Part shown: in pieces, positions 1-64,000 of the stretch
How positions within the stretch are numbered: position 1 is the first letter of the stretch
Layout of the letters: the number at the start of each line of letters is the position of its first letter
DNA from: Carettochelys insculpta
Lineage: Eukaryota > Chordata > Testudines > Carettochelyidae
Assembly (NCBI RefSeq): GCF_033958435.1
Contig: NC_134145.1
Coordinates: forward strand, 40,513,501 to 40,577,500
Length of the DNA stretch: 64,000 nt
Direction: 5' to 3'
The notes under the pieces: model-generated
What the model was told of the DNA's origin: nothing
Database searches by the model: none
The model's input: the letters and a program-made list of their open reading frames with translations, nothing else
Made by a program: the position numbers and the translations under genes

Positions 1-200
1 GGGCCCAATACTCCAGATGTGGCCTCACCAGTGTCGTATAAAGGGGAACAACAGCCTCTCTAGATCTGCTCAAAATGCACCTTCTAATAGACCCAATATG
101 CCATTGGCCTTCTTGGCTACAAGGGCACACTGTTTACTCACATCCAGCCTTTCATCCACTATAATCCCTAGGTCTCTTTCTGCTGTATTACCGCAATGAA
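1..200 (-). mobile_element. CR1 LINE fragment, antisense
   Basis: Read on the minus strand this is part of a CR1 non-LTR retrotransposon. The plus strand shows the reverse of the familiar CR1 stretch (...ccaatatgccattggccttcttggc...), which in sense encodes a part of ORF2 after the reverse transcriptase motifs. It is cut by the window edge, so its length is unknown. It lies in intron 26 of COL11A1. I recognise it from the family's typical sequence; no alignment was run. Confidence 0.75.
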
Positions 201-635
201 GAAATTACTTTCCATTCCCACTGACTTACTGAAAGTGCTTGAAAAACCCATTGCATGTGCATGTCTGTAGAGCCCCCTATCAGAGCTTCTCAGTAGTCTG
301 AGCAGGTAGTGTATACCATAAAACTGAAAACTCAGAGAAGCTGCAAGTTATCTGTCTGCAGCATGTGATGGTTTATTATAGCCAGCGTAGACATGAATAA
401 ATATATATACACAAGAATGCACTATTAAAGTAAAACTGCTTGTGGAGTTAACAGACTGGCACTCAATAAATATGGTTGTCATCATGTCCATACTGTGAAT
501 CAGTGATGCATTTTCTAACATTAATGTTCCCAACAGCTCTTAGAGAAAGAGATTACCCGCTTGACAAATTTAACAAGCAATCAAATAAATAAAAAATGAA
601 CAGGCAGTTGTTTACAGAAAAGTTTTGAAACTTAC
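201..635. other. Start of COL11A1 intron 26, no gene
   Basis: AT-rich intron sequence. I see no conserved reading frame or repeat that I can name. Confidence 0.6.
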
Positions 636-54888
<54,253 letters not shown>

Positions 54889-55805
54889 CTACATTACAAA
54901 TGGAAAAATATCAGGCATCTCTGTGTTAGTACAAGCAAACTATATTAGCAATGTTGGAAAGCATCTTAAATTTTACTTGGGAGTGAAGTTTAAGGGGATT
55001 AAACAATTCACTGGAGTTATTAATTGGAAAAGCACTTATTAGAAAGATTTCTTATTTTCTTTTTTATACAATACAATATAAAAGTAATGAAAAAGCAAGT
55101 ACTGGTGACCAGAAAATGAGCTCCTTTATTTGGTTGCACTGAGCTATAATTTGGATTATGGGAGTTACCACTGTCATTTCATGAAACCATATGTTTTTAT
55201 ATTATTTTATGTTCAAATAATTTGATAGTAAAATTTGTCTCCACATCACTCTACCAGGAGTCCTCTATCTACACTTCTTTATCAAAGAAGCAGCATATTT
55301 CCGCAAACTGTAGTATCTAGAACTGGTGCTCCATTTCCACTTCTGAATTGCCATGTCCTGAAGAATAAACATCTGGCAAGGTTGTACTTCTTGAAGTGAC
55401 AACCAGAACATCAAGGGACGTGATGGTGTCAAACTATTAAGTAAGTAACCTGAGTAGGAAAACAGATACCCTCCTATGCAGGGCAGAAGCTCTTAACCCC
55501 CAGAAAACTGCCCAATACCTGTATGGGTATGCAGTATGGTGGGGAGGTACAAGGATGCCTCCTTGACCCCCTGCACATCTGGCAGCTATAGCTACAGTCC
55601 CTGTACTTCTCTGCCGACAATCTCTGCTCCTGGATAATGCTGCTCTCAGCACAAGCCACACCAAAGAGCACAGTGAAGTTGAACTAATCCTAAAAGCTTC
55701 CAAGCTGTTACAGTCTCATTTGACTTGACTTTTGCCATTTCATCACTGTTACAATCCTAATTATTCACTGGTGTTTAAACAAAATGCATCATCTTCTACT
55801 ATTAA
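54889..55805. other. Intron 5, 3' part, no gene
   Basis: AT-rich. No exon 5 coding signal found. A frame at 55437-55703 (minus) looks random. Confidence 0.5.
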
Positions 55806-56008
55806 CAAGCAGTCTTGTAGCACCTTAAAGACTAACAAATTCATATACTAGACAGTGAACTTTCATGGGTGAGACCCACTTCTTCAGGTCTTACCCACAA
55901 AAGCTCACGGCCTAAAAAATAAATGTTGGTCTTTAAGATGCTAAAAGACTACTTGTTATTTGTGAAGCTACAAACTAACACAGCTACCCCTCTGAGTCTC
56001 TCTTCTAC
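55806..56008. repeat. Interspersed palindromic repeat (AGCAGTCTTGTAGCACC type)
   Basis: Starts agcagtcttgtagcacctta and ends acacagctacccctctgagt, with a central gagacccacttcttcaggtc. The halves are imperfect reverse complements (ttaaagactaacaaatt / atgttggtctttaagatgct). This repeat is common in turtle and crocodilian DNA; its class is not clear to me. Confidence 0.7.
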
Positions 56009-57184
56009 TATGGTCACAGATTTTATTAATGATACCTATACATTTTGAAATGATGCCCAACCCACTTTGAAGTCTCTTGCTTTTTCTTCAAATGAAACTA
56101 TTGTATTGAAAGTTTGTATCTATAAAAAGAAAATATAGCTTTTCCTTTATTATTTTGCAATTTTTTTACTTGATGGAACATGGATGTTCTACACAAGAAA
56201 AAATAAACATTTGTTACATATTTATATATATTATATTGTTAGGTATAATTGGAGCATGTTTTCTTGTTTAATCCCATAAACCTGTATTTCATATTTATGA
56301 ATAGCCCTTTTGAACATACATATGGATTTAGTGAGGTCATGCATGTGACTTTAAATTGTTACAGTTTAGTGTAGAACATCCTCTCTGTGGAATATTTTTG
56401 TCTTTTCAATATACCAACTTGTCAATGAGACTTAACATTAGCTGAGATAAACCATGTTTTGACTGTCTCTAACGAATGCTCTTGCTGATGGTCTCTATTT
56501 GAATAGGTTAGGCAATCAACTTTATTTATATAGTACAGAACAGGCACCTTTTTAGACTAATGCCAATAAAATATGTGTGCTTATTTTCTCCAATTGTCTT
56601 GAGTTAAGACTGAATCCTATTCCCAGCAAAATAAATGGAAAGACTTTAACTTGCAGGAGAGATTGCAGAGGCCTGCATATCCCAGAGGTCAAACATGATG
56701 GTGTTACTTTTGTACAGTCAAGGAAGTAATCAAAGGCAGTGGTTTGGGCTCCAGCAGCTCTGGACAGCTAGACAGTGTGTTCCTAATGAAATACAAATCA
56801 GAAAGGAAATTGTTTTCTGAAGTGCAATTCACAACTGCATATAAAACAGGGTTTTTTTTTCTTTTTCTCGAGAGAGCCTTTTGCAATACCAATGGACCAT
56901 AAATCCTTACAAATGGTTTGTTCATCTTCGCCACTAGGGCCTTGATAACTGTCCTGACATTGAAGAAGAAGGTTGTCTTCAAGGGACTACAAGTTGAGCT
57001 CAGTCAGCCCCACAGGCAAGCCAGTGAAAGTCAATTAGATTTAAAGGTTTCTGCAGCCAAACAAAATTAATCCAGATTTAATTCCCATTGACACCAATAA
57101 AGTTACACCAGAGATGAATTATATTAAATGGTATTTGTCCAAAAGCCGAGGCGCAGGGTAAACAAAGATGTTTAGGGAAAATAG
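56009..57184. other. Intron 5 segment, no gene
   Basis: AT-rich. The dispersed motif ataaagttacaccagagatg is at 57099-57118. Confidence 0.5.
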
Positions 57185-57186
57185 TA

Positions 57187-57503
57187 CGGAATGAACCTTT
57201 CTACTCCAGAACTCTGCAGTCCAGCAACATCAGTAATCCAGCATGATTTTAGTTAGCTGAATTACTACTATGAATGTGGCCAGGTTTCACCTAGTTCCAT
57301 AAAGGTTGCTTCCAGCCACCAGTCCTAGCCCTCAGTGTTTTGTGCTGTTACTTAGTTTAAATTTATCTCTAAATGTCTTTTAACAGTCCAGTAAGCAGTG
57401 CAAGTATCAGTAATGCTGCTAGACAATATTGAACACTTGTGGTCTGGCAAATTATCTTGTCTGGCACCAGTCAGAGGGTGCCAGATTACAGAGGTTCAAC
57501 CTG
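57187..57503 (-). mobile_element. TA-flanked GGTTGAACC transposon, copy 2
   Basis: It is the reverse complement of the 40170 element. The end ggttcaacctg is followed by TA at 57504-57505, and the other end is CGGAATGAACC after TA at 57185-57186. Shared interior words include tctagac and agtaagcagtg. Diverged from copy 1. Confidence 0.68.
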
Positions 57504-57505
57504 TA

Positions 57506-59003
57506 GTCCATTAATGAAAATTTGAAATTAAAAAATGACATTGAGTGTTTATTCATTTTAGTAATTGCCCAAAATAAATATATTACCTGTATTATGTAAG
57601 TATCACAGCGTAACAGAGCAGTAATGTACAAAAGAAAAAAAACAGTGAAATCGAAAGGTAGCAAGCAATGGCTTTCACTTCTGTATTCATTTTGCACTGT
57701 TAACAGTTGACACATAATTGAGTTTTGCTTAATATTACATTAACTTACAAATGTCAATACTATGGCATTTCTGAAGGTAAAGCTATCAGTTCTGTGCCAA
57801 CTCTCTGGTTAATAAAATTATAAGAGTGGATTACAGAACGTTCCTCATAGGCCTCAAACTCACAAGGAATAGTGATTGAAAAAATAAATCTGTGCCAACT
57901 ATGTTAGCACGAAAAAAGGTGCATGGTGAGTAAATGGGTGTTTATATTAAATTATGCCTGAGGCGCAGTTTGAAAAACCAGCCGTTTATGAATGAGAACT
58001 AGAAAGCACGGATACATGGAGGGCTCAATTGCGTCATGCACAATCAACTGGAAAATATTTTATTTTTCCAGGTTTATGCTTTATTCCTTTCTACTAATGA
58101 AAATGAAACTTTCCTTAAATATGCTCTACTCTCACAAAAACAGAGGCAAATTTGGCCTGCCATTGGTATGCAGACCCACAAACCAAAAAGTATATGGGCA
58201 GCTGAGAAACGTAAGGCGTAAATTTTCTTCCTTGGTTCAGATTACCCTGAAACCCATGGAAATGCCTGTCTGTAGGTTTTTTGTGATGTTACAGAGACTC
58301 AGAAGAGCATTCTGGAGTGTAGCGTACATATGTGGAAATGTGGTCAATACATGGCACACATTAAAGTAGATTTTGCCTGGCTGGTGGGAGAATTCAGTAA
58401 TTCCACACTTTTTGCCTGGCACACAACTGCTTCCCCTGTACAGGTCTGAAGATGATGACCCAGGGAGAGAAAAATGCCTTCTTCCCACTGCACAGAGACA
58501 GCTCTACACCAATAGTAACAGAATGCACCTTCTTAAAGGGATGTTCCCCATCTTACAGAGATTCTCCCTGAGGTACCATCCTTGCTGTGCTCCCCCAAGA
58601 ATGTGTGTCTCTGTACCACCTCCTAACAAAGATGTGCTTTAAAGATATGATCTCTACACTGAATGCCCTTTTCCCATCAGTTGAAACTATAACTCGCTTC
58701 AAGACATGACTGACTCCTGCTGAATTTTATCGGGAATGTTATTGGTAGCTACCAAAGAATGTGATCCACAGAGGCACAGTTGCTGGCACTGTTTAGATGG
58801 CATGAAGGTATCTTCCGAACCAATTGGTGTTTGTATGTGGCTTTTGAAGTTAATCACAGAAAAAAGCCTATTGTAAGGCCAAGCTTGGAAAGAATTAAGG
58901 TATGGATGACAAAAATGAAGACTATGTGAAAAAGGTCCATAGTTTTCTTTGTCGGGTATTCTGCAAGAAAGATATTTATGGACAATGACATGTGACAGTA
59001 TAG
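57506..59003. other. Intron 5 segment, no gene
   Basis: No recognised repeat or exon. Confidence 0.5.
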
Positions 59004-60060
59004 ATCAGAAAGTGACTTAGGTGGTGTTGGAGTCATACAGAGTGGGTAGCAGACTGATAGGGTTGTTGAAGGATATCAATGACAATGTGGAGGCAGCGGT
59101 GAGAACATGTGGGGAATTGGGAAACTGGTTTAAAACAAGTAGAGGTATGAGACAAGGAGATCCAATATCGCCAAGTATCGTCATTGCACATCTGGAGAGA
59201 GCGATGGATAAGATCAAGGAAGAGGTAGAAGGGATATCTGTGCATGGTAAAAGAACTGACATTGTCTAAGTGGATGATATAGTTACCATTGAGGAAGATG
59301 AGGAGAAGATAGCGAAAACGGTGCAGGTGTTAAAGAAGGGAATCAGTACGGACTGATTATGAACATCGATAAAACAAAAACAATGGTATTTGGAGATAAG
59401 GAAATAGGAAGGAAGATCAATGTTGATGGTATTGAACTAGAAAATGTGGAGAAATTCACATATCTGGGGAGCAACATAACATATGATCTAGACTGCAAGA
59501 AGGAAATAGTGACTAGAATAGTGAAAGCAAGAGAGAGTTTGAAGGCGATGGCTAAGATCTGGAAAAACAAAGCAATTAGCTTCAGAACAAAGCTGAGCGT
59601 ATTGAAAACGTGTGTATTCAGCTGTATGTTGTATGGATGTGAGACCTGAGTGATAACGAAAGATTCGAAAAGAAGAATATTGGCATTCAAAAGGAGTTGG
59701 TGTAGAAAGATTCTGAGAATAGGATGGATGCAGAAGGTCACCAATGAGGAATTATATAGAAAGATACAGCCAAAAGAGAACCTAGTGCAGACGGCTATAA
59801 AATGGAAGCTACAAATATTTGGACATATTTGCAGAATGAACGATGAACGAAAAATCAAGACTCTAGTATTTGGCATAATGGATGGTTCGAATAGGAGAGT
59901 CAGACCCCACAGAGAATGGATAGATGATATAGCAGATTGGTGCAGAGCTAGTCTACAGAAACTAAGCCACTCTGCACTGGATAGGGAAAGATGGAAGGAA
60001 ACAGTGAGAGAGGCATCAGACACCAATGGGCACTGAGTCCATGGTTATTGATGATGATGG
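59004..60060 (+). mobile_element. RTE-like LINE 3' fragment, second copy
   Basis: Same family and almost the same start (tcagaaagtgactta) as the fragment at 31904-32970, here on the plus strand. The frame at 59021-59269 gives SRLIGLLKDINDN and RGMRQGDPISP; the next frames give GRKINVDGIELENVEKFTYL and LAFKRSWCRKILRIGWMQ. Stops occur near 59266 and at 59647-59649, where copy 1 reads Trp (ETW). It ends in gatgatgatgg. No target duplication was recognised. Confidence 0.8.
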
Positions 60061-61335
60061 AATCAAAGAGTCTAGAAGTTTGTGACTGTGGGTTACTTTT
60101 ACAATAGTCAGCCAAAAGCCCTCAGCTTTCCCAGGTACACAAATATCTGTCACAGCTGAGCAGCCCTCTTCAGTATTTCCCAGGCTGAGCTTTACCAAAT
60201 TACTTTCATCTTGGATGGTATACATTGGAAAGACACGTCAAGAGCTATATATGGGTCCAATTAGAAAGGGATAGAGAAATGAGTTTCCACACGATTCTGG
60301 CACCCATGGAATTTAGTCAGTCCAATATTTATCATTTTCTTCCCCAGTGATTCCACATGGATACTGAAGAGACTGTGCTAGTGGTGGTGTCTGAAGCACA
60401 ACTGGGACTGCCAAATGGAACAACAGCTGGAGCTCCATACAAGGTTGCAGATAATAGTACCAGTATAAGAAAAACGCTGTTTAGTTTTGTTCCTTTTATC
60501 TTGCACTGTAAGACCCCCAATAGTTACAGCAGAGCTATCATTGTAATGACTATTGCATATGGGTATTGTCATAGAATTCCAATGAAGAATAAAACCTGCT
60601 GTTCCTTGATGGGACAAAATCTTTCCATTATGATCTCATGCTTTAACAGAGCAAGAAGGGTGATTATATTACACTGCCAGATCATCATGCAGTTTCAGTT
60701 AAATAGATGGACTGTTTTCTTCATCAAATGAATTTAAGAGACAGGAGAACAGCAGCATGCAAGACAGACTCTGACCGTAGGAATTGCTTGAATGTTCTGA
60801 GATGAACCTTATTTTAAAAATGGATTCTTCTGCTATCAGTCGAGAAATGATTACAAAGATTTTTTTTAATCAGTTCCACATTTTTGCAACTTTTATTTGT
60901 GAAAAAACAATAAAAGGTATCAGAGAGCAATTAATAAAGCCACTGCAAAAAGATAGGAGCCAAATGAAAAAGAGAGAGAAGGATTCACGTTGTGGTAAGG
61001 TCAAACTGACACATCTTCAGTGAGTCAGTGAACCCACTTGGCTAGCTAAAGAGAAAGAATGATCTCACTGAACTATCAAGTAATATTAACACTTTATAAA
61101 TGAAATAGAATGGTGAAAGGATACCGTGCAAAATGAGAGAGTTTTTAAAACTCCAAGAGATATAAGCACAGGTGGCAGCAGTTGTCAACTCTAAGACAGA
61201 CAGGAAAGTTTTAAGTTTTAGGTACCTAAAAGACAGTCTTTACATCACATTGTCTAAGCCATATGAAGGTGACATAAATAAGCAGATGACCATCAGTGGC
61301 TCCTACTTACAGTCTTTATTAAACTAGCTGCTCTT
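60061..61335. other. Intron 5 segment, no gene identified
   Basis: An open frame of 124 codons at 60357-60731 (plus) overlaps open frames on the minus strand. None resembles a COL11A1 exon or a known transposon protein. Confidence 0.4.
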
Positions 61336-61338
61336 AAA

Positions 61339-62049
61339 GGCTACGTCTACACGTGCAGCCAACATCGAAATAGCTTATTTCGATGTTGCGACATCGAAAT
61401 AGTCTATTTCGATGAATAACGTCTACACGTCCTCCAGGGCCGGCAACGTCGATGTTCAACTTTGACGTTGCTCAGCCCAACATCGAAATAGGCGCAGCGA
61501 GGGAACGTCTACACGTCAAAGTAGCACACATCAAAATAGGGATGCCAGGCACAGCTGCAGACAGGGTCACAGGGCGGACTCAACAGCCAGCCGCTCCCTT
61601 AAAGGGCCCCTCCCAGACACAGTTGCACTAAACAACACAAGATACACAGAGCTGACAACTGGTTGCAGACCCTGTGCCTGCAGCATAGATTCTAAGCTGC
61701 CGCAGAAGCAGCCAGAAGCCCTGGGCTAAGGGCTGCTGCCCACGGTGACCATAGAGCCCCGCAGGGGCTGGAGAGAGAGCATCTCTCAACCCCCCAGCTG
61801 ATGGCCGCCATGGAGGACCCAGCAATTTCGACGTTGCGGGACGCGGATCGTCTACACGGTCCCTACTTCGACGTTGAACGTCGAAGTAGGGCACTATTCC
61901 TATCTCCTCATGAGGTTAGCGACTTCGACGTCTTGCCGCCTAACGTCAAAGTTAACTTCGAAATAGCGCCCGACGCGTGTAGACGCGACGGGCGCTATTT
62001 CGAAGTTGGTGCCGCTACTTCGAAGTAGCGTGCACGTGTAGACGCAGCT
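61339..62049 (-). mobile_element. Harbinger-type MITE, copy 2 (711 bp), inverted
   Basis: AAA duplications lie at 61336-61338 and 62050-62052. It is the reverse complement of 12932-13588 with roughly ten visible differences over the shared 500-base core, plus an extra 54 bases near 61930-62000. Intact CpG-rich TTCGAAGT / TCGATGT motifs indicate youth. Confidence 0.88.
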
Positions 62050-62052
62050 AAA

Positions 62053-63750
62053 AAGAGACTCTAATTTTTGGTCAGAATTAGAAAGTTTGTTATCTCTATC
62101 ACCTGCTATTTTAACTGTAATTTCCCAAGTATGGACAAAGAGCCTATGCTAGACATGAAAATTTACCTCATGCTATTCTATGGAAAACATCTTCTAATCA
62201 GCAAAACAGCTGAAAGAAGGTACATAAATTAACACAGGAAAAAGGGTGCCTGAAGTCTTCAAGACAGCATGTGTAGATGCTGTTTGAACCTTTTCTTCCA
62301 TGTACGTATCACTGAAAGGATACACTTCATTTCCTCCAAACCCCCCAGCCACCCATGAATTTAGGACAGATCCAAAACAAACAAAGCCAAGCTCCCTTTT
62401 GGGACCAATGTCTACAGCACGAGTCAGGCAATGAGATATATTACACTTAGGAATAATCTCCCAAGAGAAGAAGTGAAACCCTCATAGGAAAGGCTACTGA
62501 AGCCTAGTCCTGGACAAGTCACTAAAAATACACTGCAAGGACCAATCCAACATTGAGGAGAATCAAATACATGACTGAATGGGTCTTCTACTATTCTAAT
62601 TTCTGTAAGGTGGCCCTGCTCAGCCTAATGTGATTTAGCTGAAATTGAATTTAATACATTTTCATTAAGGGCTTGGGAAAGCTTTTGACAAGAGACAGAA
62701 AATGAAATTTTTAAAGGCGTTTATAAGGAGGTTAGGTGCCTGATTCTCATTATATTTCCAAGGGATTTGTGTGTCTAACTGCCTTAGCCCACCTGCTTCA
62801 AAATACCAGGCAGAGATTTTTCTTTCTGGTGCTTTGACATAACCAGGTCCCTTCCTACTGAAGAACAGATTTAGTATGAAGGAGATTCTCTCAACAAACA
62901 GCACAGTCATTCACTTCAGTGTGAAATTTACAGCACTAATATAACCCATGTCCTAGTTTGTTGATATTCTAAATAAATGAGCTCTTCTTGGAAACGATAA
63001 GGAGGCTGGCATGATCTGGAATTTACCACTAGAGTAAGTTAACCTTATAAACCCAATATAGGTCTGGAATCTGAAATTATATCTAGTAAGTCTCAGTGAA
63101 ATGAAAAGTCGAAATAAATAAATACATAAATAAATAAATAGATAAAAACCCAAACACCACAAGATTTGTTTTTCATATAAATGGCTAATCTATCATAGGT
63201 ATGTCCACAAACTCTCTTGTAATCTGTCTCAGTAGAGTGGGCCAGGAACTCATAGCATCTCACCATACAGTACAATCCAAGTGTTCCATTTACACTGCAT
63301 GAATCACTAGACCACTTCAGAAGGAATTACTCATTTTTTAGGCATATAAGGTGAGAGGTGGAAAGCATAGTTTCACTCCCTTCTGCTTCCCACTCTCACA
63401 CACTTCAGAAGCTCCTTCCCGTCTTTGATTTTCTCTCTTATCTTGTCTACAGATTAATACAGGATATAGAGGCCGTATTGCAGTAATGTTTCCCTATACT
63501 GGAACAGCAAATTTAAGTTGGTACAACGTACATTTTAGATCGTTTACATACAACAAATCAAGAAACAGAAAAATCAGTTTTCATGTGATAGCACATTTTA
63601 AGTGTTTTACCTTCATACCAGTCTACCCACAGAAAGGCATCCAGTCTCTGTGAATAGCAACATTCAAGCAATTTCAAGTGCACAAAAAAAAAGTCACAAC
63701 CATAATACACTTAATATAACACATAAACATAATGCACTTACAATACGCCA
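62053..63750. other. Intron 5, window-edge part, no gene
   Basis: AT-rich. Contains the (AAAT)n tract at 63112-63145. No exon is seen. Confidence 0.5.
63112..63145. repeat. (AAAT)n microsatellite
   Basis: About eight AAAT units with one substitution (acat). Confidence 0.85.
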
Positions 63751-64000
63751 GAGCCATGTCTACACTAGCCTGGTCTTTCAAAAGAGCAGACCCCACGTCA
63801 AAGTAGCGTGCGGTGCATCTACACGTCACATGCTCTTTCAAAGATAAAACCGATGTGAGGTGCCACAGGAAAGGAAACTGCTCTTCCAAACAGAAAATAG
63901 GAAGAGGCCGCTCCTTCGATGTCTTACTTCGAAAAGGACATGTATAGATGCTCCGCATCCTGCTCTTTTGAAATAGCAGGATCCACCATGGTGGCAATCA
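63751..64000. mobile_element. Harbinger-type MITE, cut by window end
   Basis: Left end GAGCCATGTCTACACTAGCC, followed by TTCAAAAGAGCA / GCTCTTTCAAAG palindromes and a gcatctacacgtcacatg-like internal copy of the end. The right end lies outside the window. Similar to 36426. Confidence 0.7.

Noticed and set aside
60357..60731. 124-codon plus-strand frame
   Set aside because: No recognised domain, overlaps open minus-strand frames, and is not bounded by COL11A1-like splice sites in the right register.
54889..64000. Possible COL11A1 exon 5
   Set aside because: I looked on the minus strand for the Cys- and Asp-rich end of the laminin-G-like region expected before exon 6A and saw none; it probably lies beyond the window.

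Overview
The window is intronic and exonic sequence of one large vertebrate gene read on the minus strand: COL11A1, the alpha-1 chain of type XI collagen. Twenty-two exons are present. All are a whole number of codons, have AG/GT borders, and translate into the variable N-terminal region, the small collagen domain, the NC2 hinge and the first 12 or so Gly-X-Y exons of the main triple helix. In gene order they run from exon 6A (54772-54888) to exon 26 (636-680). Exon numbers follow human COL11A1 and are inferred from protein content. Exons 1-5 lie beyond base 64000 and the rest of the helix lies below base 1. Within the exons I see no in-frame stop, frameshift or broken Gly triplet, so the host gene looks functional. 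The organism is a sauropsid, most likely a turtle. The reasons are CR1 LINEs with the 3' tail that ends in ATTCTATG-type repeats, many Harbinger elements whose ends share GTCTACAC, a tRNA-derived SINE-like piece, and an AT-rich intronic background. The introns hold the non-collagen content. There are about fifteen Harbinger-family elements, at least ten with recognisable 3-bp target duplications. One is a 5.07-kb element (30539-35610) with a decayed DDE transposase on the plus strand, a decayed Myb/SANT-like gene on the minus strand, and an RTE-like LINE fragment inserted in the transposase. There are five CR1 pieces, the longest at 43150-46195 with recognisable endonuclease and reverse transcriptase. 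Other repeats are two RTE-like fragments, two clear TA-flanked elements with GGTTGAACC ends and a GC-rich possible relative, a hAT-like element, a hAT transposase relic, and a 5' half of a tRNA-Ile(UAU) gene. Layout from left to right: 1-11500 holds exons 26 to 19 among mostly plain introns, with exons 19-23 packed into 2.1 kb. 11500-18480 is intron 18, filled with transposon debris. 18479-20972 holds exons 18-15. 20973-28057 holds intron 14 and exons 14 and 13. 28058-37416 is intron 12, the most transposon-rich part. 37417-41634 holds exons 12-9. 41635-51200 is intron 8, with the long CR1 and several MITEs. 51201-54888 holds the alternatively spliced cluster of exons 8, 7, 6B and 6A. 54889-64000 is intron 5. 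Two nearly identical young Harbinger MITEs, in intron 18 and intron 5, lie in opposite orientation and bracket exons 6A-18 of the same transcript. This arrangement, the nested Harbinger/RTE locus, the MITE close to the exon 18 acceptor and the 6A/6B exon switch are the points most worth following up. I did not find a bacterial-type system, CRISPR array, rRNA or complete tRNA gene.
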